64,000 nucleotides of DNA from a bacterium. GTDB lineage: Bacteria > JAMCPX01. Position numbers and translations under genes: made by a program. The stretch lies in contig JAJYLN010000001.1 in NCBI GenBank assembly GCA_021787665.1, positions 186,001 through 250,000 of the forward strand. The letters are read 5' to 3'. The notes under the pieces are model-generated. The model was given only the letters and a program-made list of their open reading frames with translations, did no database searches and had not been told where the DNA came from. Of the stretch, positions 1 to 8,604 are shown piece after piece. Each line of letters starts with the position of its first letter. Positions within the stretch are counted from its first letter, which is position 1.

Positions 1-816
1 AGCCCATGTTATTCTTTTGTGAAGGCCCTTCTTTATGAGGAGATGCGACAGCTCCATTGCTCTTTTTTTGTCCAATAAGAATGTATCATCAATAAAGATG
101 AATTGCGTCGCATTATTTTTTATGCCCAATTCCATCTCTTCGATGACTCGTTCAGGACTCCTGTACCGGACCATTCTGCCGGCCAATCGGTGACAGAATT
201 TACATTGAAACGGGCATCCAAGCGTCATATAGGTCGGGAGTTCCAAGCCTGAAGTAAAATTCTGGATGGGATAATATCGTTCCAATGGTAATAGATCATA
301 GGAAGGAAGTGGCATTTTATTAAGATCTTCCAGGTAGGGCCGTGGAACTGTTATTTTTATTTCTCCACCGTCTCTGTATGCTATTCCTTTAATGGTCTCA
401 GGATTGGCATGTGATTGAAGGAGCTCAGGCAGTGTTTGTATCCCTTCTCCATATACCGCAAAATCAATGTGCGGGAATTCTAGCAGAGTTTCCTTCGGTA
501 AAGCTGTGGCATGAGCACCACCGACTATTGTTATTATCTTATTATCTATACCTTTTACAATTTCACACATTTTATGGACGTCGTTTATCTGTTCAGTAAC
601 GCTCGTAAACCCAACAGCGTCCGGGCTGAGCGACATTATTCGCTCTCTGAAACTGTTCATATCCAATCGCTCTGCCACACCATCAATAATGTTGACCTTA
701 ATCCCCCGTTCTCTGAGCGCGGACGCAAGCACTAATAATCCGTAGTGAATAATGGGCCTACGCACCAGCCGTTTGAACGGATCCCTAAGCAAGGGGAAAA
801 CAAGCGTAACTCTCAT
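1..816 (-). CDS. B12-binding radical SAM protein (partial, C-terminus beyond window)
   Basis: The minus strand is open without a stop from the ATG at 816 to the left edge, giving 272 codons of an N-terminal part. The start MRVTLVFPLL is followed by a Rossmann-like cobalamin-binding domain (GGAHATALP, then YGEGIQTLPELL) over about residues 1-140. The radical SAM cluster motif CPFQCKFC (CX3CX2C) lies near residue 200, followed by FIDDTFLLDKKRA. This order is typical of the cobalamin-dependent radical SAM family whose members methylate or rearrange unactivated carbons, often in lipids or sugars. It starts 13 bases after the stop of the next B12-rSAM gene at 830 and is probably co-transcribed with it. 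The substrate cannot be deduced. The ribosome-binding site is weak. Confidence 0.88.
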   Translation of the reverse strand, partial: MRVTLVFPLLRDPFKRLVRRPIIHYGLLVLASALRERGIKVNIIDGVAERLDMNSFRERIMSLSPDAVGFTSVTEQINDVHKMCEIVKGIDNKIITIVGGAHATALPKETLLEFPHIDFAVYGEGIQTLPELLQSHANPETIKGIAYRDGGEIKITVPRPYLEDLNKMPLPSYDLLPLERYYPIQNFTSGLELPTYMTLGCPFQCKFCHRLAGRMVRYRSPERVIEEMELGIKNNATQFIFIDDTFLLDKKRAMELSHLLIKKGLHKRITWA

Positions 817-829
817 TTCAGATCCATGC

Positions 830-2242
830 TTAATCATGTATCCTATTGATGGAGAGATTTTTAAAGATGAACCGGCGAAACAGGTAAGACATGAGTGTAC
901 CTAATCTCACGATCTTGAACATATTCATAAATTTTTGGGGCCTCAGATAAAATCTCATGTATGCCTTCCTCTGGAGTTTCTCAAGCTGATTTATGCTGAC
1001 CGTATCGAGCTCGAGCGACCTGCCGACGTGCTTGTTGTAATCCCTCCAATCGTTCGAGATCATCTTTAATCCTCCCCTGCCGTCTTTAACCATATCGATA
1101 AGTCCTGTCCCGGGAAACGGCGTTAGGACCGAAAACAATGCAGCGTCAATATCGAGGGAGTTAGCAAGATCGATAGTCCGATTGATGGAATCGACCGTAT
1201 CATAGGGGAGACCTATGATAAAATTGGCGTATATATCGATGCCTGCGTCCTTTGTCCATGTTATAGCATTTTTTATCTCTTCTATCTTAAGACCTTTCAC
1301 GGCCTTATCGAGTATCGCCTGATCACCCGACTCTATACCATAAGAAATTATCCTGCATCCAGCCTGCTGCATTTTTTTGAGCAGTGGTGCATGAACGACA
1401 TCGGCCCGTGTTGCGCAGTTCCATGTAATCTCTTTATGAATGCCCGTTTTGATCAATTCGTCGCAGATCGATTCTGCCCGCTTCATATTGATGGTAAAGG
1501 TATCATCCATAAACGTTATCCTGTTGGCATGATACACTTCAATATCTCTTATTATCTCATTGATAACCAAGTGCACATCTCTATACCTTATAATCTTGCC
1601 TATGGTCCTAAAACAGAAGACGCAATCGTAAGGGCAGCCTCTCGATGTCATGACCGGCAGCTCGGTGATTTTATGGTTCGGGAATACATAAAAAGGCCGG
1701 TATAATTTCAAGTCGAAACCTTCAAAATCGAGAGGAGGAAGTGCATTGACGTCGAGATACGGTCTTTGAGGAGTTACCACGACATCCTTGCCGTCCCTAT
1801 AAGCGATACCCTGGATACTTCTGAGGACATCCCTGTTGTTAGAAGCTATTGCCTTCAGCAGTTCCGGGAGTGTCAGTTCGCCCTCGCCATAGACAAGGTA
1901 GTCAAAGCTGCTGAATTCTTTCAGTGTTTGCTCCGGCAGCGCAGAGGCATGATAACCACCGAGTATCGTCTTGACCTCCGGCGACATCTCTTTAATTTTT
2001 TTTGCAAGTAATGACGCTTCGTAGACCTGCTCTGTCAGGGCTGTTAGACCTACGATATCCGGCTTTATCTTCTGTATCCTCTTTATCAGTTCCGCTCGTG
2101 AAAGACCTTCTGCAATGGCATCTATACTAGTAACATCGTATCCCTTTTGTCTCAGAATGGTAGCCATATAAATTATACCGATATGCGGAACAGACCAGCC
2201 GCCACGTGTAGAAAATGGCGGAATAATGAAAAGTATTTTCAT
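830..2242 (-). CDS. B12-binding radical SAM protein
   Basis: A full-length 470-residue protein. Residues 1-145 form the cobalamin-binding domain (start MKILFIIPPF, GGYHASALPEQTL, YGEGELTLPELL); there is no DXHXXG cobalamin-ligating motif, as in many members of this family. The radical SAM domain has CPYDCVFC (CX3CX2C) near residue 205, then GKIIRYRD, FMDDTFT, GIESGDQ and PFPGTGL. The protein closely resembles the one encoded at 7203-8594 through most of its length, so the two are paralogues. It sits downstream of the rSAM gene at 2327-3910 on the same strand with an 84-base spacer. Family knowledge suggests methyl transfer or ring chemistry on a lipid or glycan; the substrate is unknown. Confidence 0.9.
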   Translation of the reverse strand: MKILFIIPPFSTRGGWSVPHIGIIYMATILRQKGYDVTSIDAIAEGLSRAELIKRIQKIKPDIVGLTALTEQVYEASLLAKKIKEMSPEVKTILGGYHASALPEQTLKEFSSFDYLVYGEGELTLPELLKAIASNNRDVLRSIQGIAYRDGKDVVVTPQRPYLDVNALPPLDFEGFDLKLYRPFYVFPNHKITELPVMTSRGCPYDCVFCFRTIGKIIRYRDVHLVINEIIRDIEVYHANRITFMDDTFTINMKRAESICDELIKTGIHKEITWNCATRADVVHAPLLKKMQQAGCRIISYGIESGDQAILDKAVKGLKIEEIKNAITWTKDAGIDIYANFIIGLPYDTVDSINRTIDLANSLDIDAALFSVLTPFPGTGLIDMVKDGRGGLKMISNDWRDYNKHVGRSLELDTVSINQLEKLQRKAYMRFYLRPQKFMNMFKIVRLGTLMSYLFRRFIFKNLSINRIHD

Positions 2243-2279
2243 GGGGACAGAATAAAAGAAATAAGATTATTAGTCAATA

Positions 2280-2310
2280 GCTCCTCTGAATGATTGCTCC
2301 TCTGAATGAT
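2280..2310. repeat. 15-bp tandem duplication in spacer
   Basis: The 15-mer GCTCCTCTGAATGAT occurs at 2280-2294 and again at 2296-2310, separated by one T, in the spacer between two B12-rSAM genes. Nothing else was recognised in this spacer. Confidence 0.85.
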
Positions 2311-2326
2311 AAATGATGAAGTCCCC

Positions 2327-3910
2327 CTATTTAAACAATCTTTTCAGGACAAAAGAAGCAAGGGTGTCTATGTACCTGAGGGAATAGCTTGGTCTGAATT
2401 TGGTGGCGACATGAGAAACAGAGCATAGGTATTTGCCGAAATTCGGATTTATAAAACAGTAATTTTTACATTGAACCTTCATCATTTCTTTTTCCGAAGA
2501 GCCAGCCAGACAATATCCTCTGCTGAACCATGACCGTGCATGGTCTTTGTAATAATCAAGGAAGGTCTTTCTCGTTAAGACGATATTAAATTTCTCTGGA
2601 TAATAAAACATGGGTGAAGCCGGGTCAAGTTCCAGCGGGACAGTAATGACCTGTTTTATATTATTGTATTTTTTGAGCTGCTTCTGCAAGGTGACTGTTT
2701 CCTGAATATCCTTTCCTGTTTCCATCGGCAGTCCTCCGGAAAAATAAATACCTGTATTTACCCCTTTTTTCTCCATATAGCTCAGGGTCTGCAAAAAATC
2801 AGCGTTGGTATAAAAATAACCTTTATTGATTTTTCTCAGCCTCTCGGATCCGCTTTCCGGCGAGATAATTATCTGGGAATCTGCGGTGAACGTGGCGCTG
2901 AACTCGTCTATGAAATCAACGGACGGCAGCGCGTATGCGTTGAAGTTGTAAGTTATCTTGAGCTTATGATCTCGTATGGTTTTAAAAAGCTCTAAAAAGA
3001 ATTTCCTCGAGTTTTGTTCGGGAAGATCAAAATCCGTGTTGAAGCTTTTAAAACCCCACTGCAGACCTTCTCTTATGTTATCTACTATCCTTTCTGGCGA
3101 TCGTAACACGATCCGTGCTCTGCCGTTTATGATACCATTCGCATCATAGCCTCCGCCACAAAAGCTACAATTTGCCGTACAGCCCTTGCCGATCGGGAGA
3201 TACATGGATGCAACAAGGGAGCTCTTATAAATGATATCGTTTATGACCGGACTGGTGTTAAAGTTAAAGAAAAATAACTGCGGATAAAACTTGTAGTTCT
3301 CCATGAGAGAATAATTGCTGTAAGAAGCACTGTCCAATATCTCCTTGGTCGTTACATAATTCTGGGCATTTTGTACAACACTGCCGCTGTTCCGCCTCGT
3401 AAGATTGGGTACCGAAGCCATGTCGCCGCAATTTTTAACGATCTGATCGACTACCGCAAGAAGCGGGACTTCACCATCTCCGGCTATGATTGCATCGATG
3501 AATCCGAAGTTTTCCAGTATCTCGTCTTTAAAAAAGCTCGCTGTGAGACCACCCAGGACCAGAAATGTATCGGGTAAGACCCGCTTTACTTCTTTTGCAA
3601 TCTCGATAGCGTCAAACGACTGGTGATGCCAATGGAGCGCAACACCTACAACCTTTGGCTTTGTAGACAGGAGGTATTCCCGCAGAGAAAAGTCCTTTGT
3701 GAATAGCCTCTCGATACCGAGGTGCAAGACCCTGCTTTTGAATCCATGCCTTTGCAAGAAGTCTGCCATAAAAAGAAGGCCCATGGGCATAAGATTAATA
3801 AATTGTACCTTATTGAAGGGGTGTACATAATGGCTGAATTTGGGGGTATGTATAAGAAGGCAATCGAGGTTTCTGCTGTTATCATTGGGTGATACTCGTA
3901 CCATACTCAT
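2327..3910 (-). CDS. B12-binding radical SAM protein, divergent type
   Basis: A 527-residue protein with an N-terminal B12-binding-like domain (residues about 10-190: LLIHTPKFS, VLGGLTASFF, GDGEVPLL) and a radical SAM domain with CTANCSFC (CX3CX2C) near residue 265, then SPESGSERLR and a C-terminal cysteine-containing tail (CKNYCF, near residue 490). It is clearly less similar to the other rSAM proteins here than they are to one another. The start is either the ATG at 3910 or the third codon ATG at 3904; neither has a strong Shine-Dalgarno, and the 10-bp palindrome GACACGTGTC lies 5 bases upstream. A promoter and a leader ORF lie about 210-285 bases upstream. Its function is unknown beyond the family. 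Confidence 0.87.
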   Translation of the reverse strand: MSMVRVSPNDNSRNLDCLLIHTPKFSHYVHPFNKVQFINLMPMGLLFMADFLQRHGFKSRVLHLGIERLFTKDFSLREYLLSTKPKVVGVALHWHHQSFDAIEIAKEVKRVLPDTFLVLGGLTASFFKDEILENFGFIDAIIAGDGEVPLLAVVDQIVKNCGDMASVPNLTRRNSGSVVQNAQNYVTTKEILDSASYSNYSLMENYKFYPQLFFFNFNTSPVINDIIYKSSLVASMYLPIGKGCTANCSFCGGGYDANGIINGRARIVLRSPERIVDNIREGLQWGFKSFNTDFDLPEQNSRKFFLELFKTIRDHKLKITYNFNAYALPSVDFIDEFSATFTADSQIIISPESGSERLRKINKGYFYTNADFLQTLSYMEKKGVNTGIYFSGGLPMETGKDIQETVTLQKQLKKYNNIKQVITVPLELDPASPMFYYPEKFNIVLTRKTFLDYYKDHARSWFSRGYCLAGSSEKEMMKVQCKNYCFINPNFGKYLCSVSHVATKFRPSYSLRYIDTLASFVLKRLFK

Positions 3911-4121
3911 CTCTCGACACGTGTCAACCTTGTTTGTTTTAGTCCGAAGCGGAAGTAGTTTCCGATTTTCTGCTCTGTCCTTTTCATGCCGATATACTAT
4001 ACCGAACGACTTTGGGTAGTCTTATATGATCAACGAAAAATATAACCCTTCCGTCGAATAAAAACAAAATAATTCCCCGGCATAACTTGACCTCAGACTA
4101 TCAGAAGATCCGCGACTCTAT

Positions 4122-4145
4122 TTATCTTGGTGCAGGCCGCCACAT
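4122..4145 (-). CDS. Leader peptide MWRPAPR (copy 1)
   Basis: On the minus strand GAGGAG (4152-4157) is followed by ATG at 4145 and seven sense codons reading MWRPAPR, then TAA. The start lies 21 bases after a TATACT -10 element, so a transcript would begin only about 15 bases ahead of it. The same seven residues are encoded by different codons at 7062-7091 (CGG against AGA, CCT against CCG, GCA against GCT). Both copies precede a B12-rSAM gene; the stop here is 211 bases from the gene start at 3910. A role as an attenuating or ribosome-pausing leader is an inference; only the conservation and the signals are seen. Confidence 0.6.
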   Translation of the reverse strand: MWRPAPR

Positions 4146-4166
4146 ATTTTTCTCCTCGTATAGTAC

Positions 4167-4194
4167 AGTATAAAGAATTTTCAACGATTGTCAA
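4167..4194 (-). promoter_or_regulatory. Sigma-70-like promoter for leader and rSAM gene
   Basis: Read on the minus strand: TTGACA (4194-4189), a 16-base spacer, then TATACT (4172-4167). It points toward the MWRPAPR leader and the rSAM gene at 2327-3910. The -35 is perfect and the -10 matches 5 of 6. Confidence 0.7.
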
Positions 4195-4309
4195 ATAGTT
4201 TTTTTCTCTCTTGTTTTTTTCTCTCTATTTCCAATTTATCTTGCTCATCAAAGGGCTCTATACTACGATACTTGTACAGATATGATTACACAGGGGGAAT
4301 GTGCTCATA

Positions 4310-6856
4310 ATGAAACACCTTAAGAGGTTCTTGCCATACCTGATAGTCGCCCTCGTCTCTTATCTTTATCTGTCCCTGTACAGCCATTACCTGTTCGCCA
4401 CCAACCCGGGCAACGATGAGGGCCTGATGAGCGGGGCATGGAGGATCATGCACGGACAGATGATCTACAGGGACTTCTTCCAGGTGTTCTTCCCGGGGGA
4501 CTTCTACCTCATGGCATGGCTGTACAGACTGTTCGGATTCGGCATCGTAGTGTCCAACTATATCATTATTATCATGTCGTGTATAATCAGCGTCCTGCTG
4601 TATCATATATCGCGGCTCGTCATAAAAAGGTGGTATGCAGTCCTCGCGCCACTGCTCTTCCTGACCTTCGGATACACGGAATGGTTCACCCTCAACTATT
4701 ATATCCCATCTACCATTACGCTCCTGCTGGCCCTCATAGTCCTCGACAGGTTTATGCACACCGACAAGAGTCTCTATCTGTATCTAGCCGGCCTGCTCGC
4801 CGGGCTGACCATGTTGATATTGCAGTCAACCGGCGTATACATGATAGTTATCCTCACTCCTCTTATCTATTTCACCTATGTGCCAGGTACAGCAGGGAGA
4901 GATCAACAATCGGTCAGACGTCAGAGGCTCTATGCATCGCTGAAATTCCTATCAGGCGCAGCTGTGCCTTGTGTTCTCATGCTGGTGTTTCTGGCGGCAA
5001 ACGGGGCATTTCTGCCTTTCTTAAGGGACCAATACACATTGTTTGTCCTGTATCCAAAAATAAACCTGTTCTATATGAAGCCGGTCGCATCGCTAAGGTA
5101 TATTGTAGAGCCGCTGAAGCTGCTCTTTATTTTCACGCTTGCGGCAAGCCTTTTCCTCCTGTTCACAAAAAGATATCATTTACCTGAAGAACTTCTACTC
5201 TGTATTGGCAATATTATATTATTTTTAAATGTTCCTCATCACATTATGCTGGTCATTCCGGGAACTACCTATATAAACATGGGGTTGAGCATCGTATTCT
5301 CCGTGTATATCCTCTGGAGACTTGAGGAACTTCTCAAGAGGATTAGTTGGGAGCCAATCTTTCGGATTATCAGGAGGCTGTTCAGTATAGCGGCTTTTGC
5401 AGGTATTGGGGCAGTATGCGTACTTATGTTCCAAAACATGAGATTGATCGACACACAGGCCTATCATTTCAAACTTATGCATGAGCACCTATGGTCCTTC
5501 GACAGATACGGCGCATCAACGCTTGTTGACTTCATCAGTAAGGCCGACAGGATCATAGGCAGTGACAGAAATGTACTCGCCTATCCATTTGCTCCTCTCC
5601 TCTATTCTGTCATGAATATAGAAAATCCCACGGGATATGATTCAATTCCAAGCTTCGGAGTTAAGTATGGTGCCCCGAGATTCATGCTTGCAGACATCGT
5701 CAACAAGCTCAAAGCTTCGCACAATAAATATATAATTATACACAATTGGTCTTACTCGACACTTATGCGCCTCTATAAAATGAACAATATGAAGTTCCAT
5801 CCCAATGTATTGGAAAAATTTATATTGGAGCACTATCAAAGTGTCCTCACTATCGGTAATTTCTCCTTGTTAAAGTTTACGACCTCTGCACGTGCCTCTT
5901 TTGTGGAAGTCCTTCTTATCGGCGCAGTCAAAAGCACAGGTGTTTTTACCCTTCTTGCGGATAACAACAAGACCACTCCGACCCTCTTAGACCTTTTAAA
6001 ATATGCAGGCGTGGTCAGACAAAGAGCCGATTTCAGCAACATAATTATAATCCGGAACGGCGAAGAGCGGATCGTAGACTTGACCAAGTATTTTCAAACA
6101 GGCGATCAACGCTATAACCCGCGTCTGTATGATCATACTGTGATCTATGTTCCGGGCAACACTGCCCCTCTCGATTCAAAACGAAACATGAAGCTCATTG
6201 AAGATTTTCTTAAAATAGACTTTCAGCAGAGCAGCCACATACTCATGAACAGCAATGGAATTCATTCAGGCAATATCGTTCAGAAGACCATATCTGTTAC
6301 TATTGCCGGCGACGTGCAGCATGCAGGTAGCTTTACGCTCGACAAGGGTGCGAGGCTTGCGAATGCCTTCACCATGACAGGCAGGCACCTGCAAACAGCG
6401 GATTACAGCAAAATCGTCATCCTGCGGCATGACCATTTGATAAAGGCGAACCTTTTACGCTATGTACGGACAAAGAACCATGTCTATAACCCGATTCTCC
6501 ATGACAACGATTTTATTTATTTCCCCGTCGTCAGATACAAGACCATCTCGATAATCATTATCGGCGCTGTGAAGCATACCGGGGACTTCACCTTGCGCGA
6601 GCATACGAGACTGGCAGATACCTTTACCCTGACCGGCGGACCGCTTCCCGCATCGAACCTCAGCCGCATCGCTATCCTGAGACACGGCAGACTGATAACA
6701 ACTAACTTTCTAAACTATATACAGATGAAGAATGCTGCCGACAACCCACTTCTGCAGAATAATGATATTGTGTATGTGCCCAAGGGCAACGAGCGTCCTG
6801 ATACCGACTACATTAAACAGCTGGTACATGGCACCACCTCTGGTGCCGGGAAATAG
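4310..6856 (+). CDS. GT-C type membrane glycosyltransferase fused to three SLBB domains
   Basis: An 848-residue protein. Residues 1-390 are a polytopic membrane region with an acidic DEG motif in the first loop and a FFPGDFYLMAWLY segment, as in PMT_2/ArnT-like GT-C enzymes that use polyprenyl-phosphate sugars. About residues 390-530 are a soluble, presumably periplasmic, domain. Three SLBB-type beta-grasp domains follow at about 530-620, 660-742 and 744-828, each with the signature I-I-G-V-x-H-x-G-x-F-T-L, an A/G-rich helix and N-N-D-I-V-Y-V-P. SLBB domains normally belong to Wza-like polysaccharide export proteins, so this fusion is unusual. The start is taken at ATG 4310 (GGGGG 12 bases upstream); a GTG at 4301 is possible but too close to the Shine-Dalgarno. 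The N-terminal part is homologous to the proteins at 8605 and 19497. Confidence 0.85.
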   Translation: MKHLKRFLPYLIVALVSYLYLSLYSHYLFATNPGNDEGLMSGAWRIMHGQMIYRDFFQVFFPGDFYLMAWLYRLFGFGIVVSNYIIIIMSCIISVLLYHISRLVIKRWYAVLAPLLFLTFGYTEWFTLNYYIPSTITLLLALIVLDRFMHTDKSLYLYLAGLLAGLTMLILQSTGVYMIVILTPLIYFTYVPGTAGRDQQSVRRQRLYASLKFLSGAAVPCVLMLVFLAANGAFLPFLRDQYTLFVLYPKINLFYMKPVASLRYIVEPLKLLFIFTLAASLFLLFTKRYHLPEELLLCIGNIILFLNVPHHIMLVIPGTTYINMGLSIVFSVYILWRLEELLKRISWEPIFRIIRRLFSIAAFAGIGAVCVLMFQNMRLIDTQAYHFKLMHEHLWSFDRYGASTLVDFISKADRIIGSDRNVLAYPFAPLLYSVMNIENPTGYDSIPSFGVKYGAPRFMLADIVNKLKASHNKYIIIHNWSYSTLMRLYKMNNMKFHPNVLEKFILEHYQSVLTIGNFSLLKFTTSARASFVEVLLIGAVKSTGVFTLLADNNKTTPTLLDLLKYAGVVRQRADFSNIIIIRNGEERIVDLTKYFQTGDQRYNPRLYDHTVIYVPGNTAPLDSKRNMKLIEDFLKIDFQQSSHILMNSNGIHSGNIVQKTISVTIAGDVQHAGSFTLDKGARLANAFTMTGRHLQTADYSKIVILRHDHLIKANLLRYVRTKNHVYNPILHDNDFIYFPVVRYKTISIIIIGAVKHTGDFTLREHTRLADTFTLTGGPLPASNLSRIAILRHGRLITTNFLNYIQMKNAADNPLLQNNDIVYVPKGNERPDTDYIKQLVHGTTSGAGK
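6290..6735 (+). repeat. SLBB-encoding DNA repeat, copy A
   Basis: This stretch encodes the second and third SLBB domains and is highly similar at DNA level to about 10774-11219 in the next GT-C gene (offset 4484). Bases 6374-6471 are identical to 10858-10955 (98 of 98), including synonymous positions, while flanking parts diverge. This indicates recent duplication or gene conversion. Confidence 0.85.
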
Positions 6857-7010
6857 TAAATGACGATGAGTTGCAGTGCAGGCTGAAAGTGGTTCTATTT
6901 CTGTCTGGCCTATCTGCATCGGTATGCCGGTGGACTTAATACTGAAAGGCGGAACATAACATCAGGTGTTTGACATCATGTGGCTGTCCCTGCCTGTGGC
7001 TGTCCCTGCC

Positions 7011-7039
7011 TTGACATTATCTCCTATTTTACTTATTCT
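7011..7039 (+). promoter_or_regulatory. Sigma-70-like promoter for leader and rSAM gene
   Basis: TTGACA (7011-7016), a 17-base spacer, TATTCT (7034-7039). It lies 22 bases before the MWRPAPR start codon, almost the same geometry as the minus-strand copy at 4167-4194. Confidence 0.65.
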
Positions 7040-7061
7040 CCTTAAAAAGGAGGGAGTTGCT

Positions 7062-7091
7062 ATGTGGAGACCGGCTCCAAGAATAAATTAA
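7062..7091 (+). CDS. Leader peptide MWRPAPRIN (copy 2)
   Basis: AAGGAGG (7048-7054) is followed 7 bases later by ATG 7062 and nine codons reading MWRPAPRIN, then TAA. The first seven residues equal those of the minus-strand mini-ORF at 4122-4145, with different synonymous codons, and both follow a TTGACA promoter at the same distance. The downstream gene is a B12-rSAM protein 111 bases further on. Conservation of the peptide rather than the DNA argues for selection on translation; the regulatory role is inferred. Confidence 0.62.
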   Translation: MWRPAPRIN

Positions 7092-7202
7092 CGATAATCC
7101 GTAATGAGAGATCATGTGTCTACGTTTTGGAGGGCTCTATATTGTGTGGGAAAAGTCATTATGTAAGGTCACGCTCTTTCTAAAGCGGGTTACCCTGCTC
7201 TC

Positions 7203-8594
7203 ATGAAAATACTCTTTATAATACCTCCGTTTTTGTCAGAGGAAAAAGCCTTTACGCATACCCCCCAGGTTGTCCTGTATCTCGGAATGGCCTACCTTTC
7301 TGCATTTTTAAAACATGAAAAATACGAAGTCCATATTATTGATGCAATTGCTGAAGGGCTATCGAAACAAGCGCTTCTCAAAAAGGTTGCCGAAATAAAG
7401 CCTGCTGTTGTTGGCCTGACTTCTCCGACACAGCAAATCTACGATGCAGCGGTTGTCGCAAAAGAAATCAAAGATATGTTTCCAGAGATTAAAACAATTA
7501 TTGGAGGCTATCATGCATCTGCCCTACCAGAGCAAACACTAAAAGAATTTAATAGCTTTGACTATCTTTTGTACGGTGAAGGCGAATTGACTCTGCCAGA
7601 ATTGCTGGCAGCAATAACTACCGACAAGGATGATATACTTAAAAATATAAAAGGGATCGTCTATAGAGACGGTAATAGAATTATTGTAAACCCTCCACGA
7701 CCGTATATTGACATAAATGTGTTACCGATGCCCGACTTCGACGGCTTTAATTTAAACCTATACAAACCATTTTATACCTTTTTTAATAAAAAACTATTGG
7801 AGCTTCCCATCATGACATCAAGGGGTTGTCCTTATAATTGTGTTTTTTGTTTTAGAACAAATGGTAAGAGCGTAAGGTATAGAAATTTGCAGTCAGTGAT
7901 AGATGAGATAAAGAGAGACATAGAAATTTATCATATTAGCCATCTTCTGTTCGTCGATGAAACATTTACTTTGAGTATGAAGCGTGCCGATGCCCTGTGC
8001 GATGAATTGATCAGGACTGGTATAAACAAACAGATAACGTGGGGATGCGAGACGAGGGCTGATCTCGTTGATGAAGCATTGCTCAAGAAAATGAAGCAGG
8101 CAGGATGCAGATTCATATCTTACGGAGCTGATTCAGGGGATCAGGAGATACTCAATTATGCTGAAAAGAGCATGAAGGTGCATGATATTAAGAATGCCGT
8201 GCAATGGACAAAACAGGCTGGCATAGATGTATACACTAATTATGTCATAGGTCTGCCATATGATACTGTTGACACAATAAATAAGACCATAGACTTTGCC
8301 ATAGGGCTTGATCCTACTGGCCTATCATTCACAATATTAACACCGTTTCCAGGGACCGAGGTCGTTGTTATGGCCGAAAACGGTGTGGGTGGATTAAAGA
8401 TACTATCATATGATTGGAGAGATTATGGAAAACAGCTCGGCAGTGCACTTGAACTTGAGAAAATTAGCAGGAAACAACTTGAGAAACTTCAAAGGAAGGC
8501 ATATTTGAAATTTTATACAAATCCAAGGAAAATTGCAACGATGTTTAAAACTGTAGGGCTGCGGGCAATAATATCGTACCTTTCCTATAGATAA
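7203..8594 (+). CDS. B12-binding radical SAM protein
   Basis: A 463-residue paralogue of the protein at 830-2242. The cobalamin-binding domain occupies residues 1-145 (MKILFIIPPF, GGYHASALPEQTL, YGEGELTLPELL) and the radical SAM motif CPYNCVFC lies near residue 210, followed by VDETFT, GADSGDQ and PFPGTE. The gene is noticeably AT-rich compared with the window average, as is the first half of the next gene, suggesting joint acquisition. Only 10 bases separate it from the GT-C/SLBB gene at 8605, so the two are surely co-transcribed and probably act on the same polymer or lipid carrier. The substrate is unknown. Confidence 0.9.
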   Translation: MKILFIIPPFLSEEKAFTHTPQVVLYLGMAYLSAFLKHEKYEVHIIDAIAEGLSKQALLKKVAEIKPAVVGLTSPTQQIYDAAVVAKEIKDMFPEIKTIIGGYHASALPEQTLKEFNSFDYLLYGEGELTLPELLAAITTDKDDILKNIKGIVYRDGNRIIVNPPRPYIDINVLPMPDFDGFNLNLYKPFYTFFNKKLLELPIMTSRGCPYNCVFCFRTNGKSVRYRNLQSVIDEIKRDIEIYHISHLLFVDETFTLSMKRADALCDELIRTGINKQITWGCETRADLVDEALLKKMKQAGCRFISYGADSGDQEILNYAEKSMKVHDIKNAVQWTKQAGIDVYTNYVIGLPYDTVDTINKTIDFAIGLDPTGLSFTILTPFPGTEVVVMAENGVGGLKILSYDWRDYGKQLGSALELEKISRKQLEKLQRKAYLKFYTNPRKIATMFKTVGLRAIISYLSYR

Positions 8595-8604
8595 ATAATA
8601 AAGA

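Larger units (their letters stand above)
3911..4309. other. Divergent intergenic region
   Basis: About 400 bases between the minus-strand rSAM gene and the plus-strand GT-C/SLBB gene. It is AT-rich and contains the minus-strand promoter (4167-4194), the MWRPAPR leader ORF (4122-4145), a near-perfect 15-bp tandem duplication GTTTTTTTCTCTCT plus one base at 4198-4212 and 4213-4227, and the palindrome GACACGTGTC at 3916-3925. No convincing plus-strand promoter was found; TTGCTC at about 4229 followed 17 bases later by TACGAT is a weak candidate. No cobalamin riboswitch core was seen. Confidence 0.7.
6857..7202. other. Intergenic leader region upstream of the rSAM gene at 7203
   Basis: About 346 bases. 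It holds a 16-bp tandem duplication TGTGGCTGTCCCTGCC at 6979-6994 and 6995-7010, a promoter at 7011-7039, the MWRPAPR leader ORF at 7062-7091, and a further 111 bases of leader without a recognised riboswitch or terminator. An in-frame ATG at 6978 would extend the leader ORF to 37 codons, but it has no ribosome-binding site and would start upstream of the promoter. Confidence 0.7.

Noticed and set aside
3911-4200. Cobalamin riboswitch in the leader of the B12-rSAM gene
   Set aside because: The 250-base leader lacks the B12-box core sequence; the leader ORF is the only ordered element seen.
6978-7091. 37-codon version of the leader ORF starting at ATG 6978
   Set aside because: It has no ribosome-binding site and would begin upstream of the promoter; the conserved part shared with the other copy starts at 7062.
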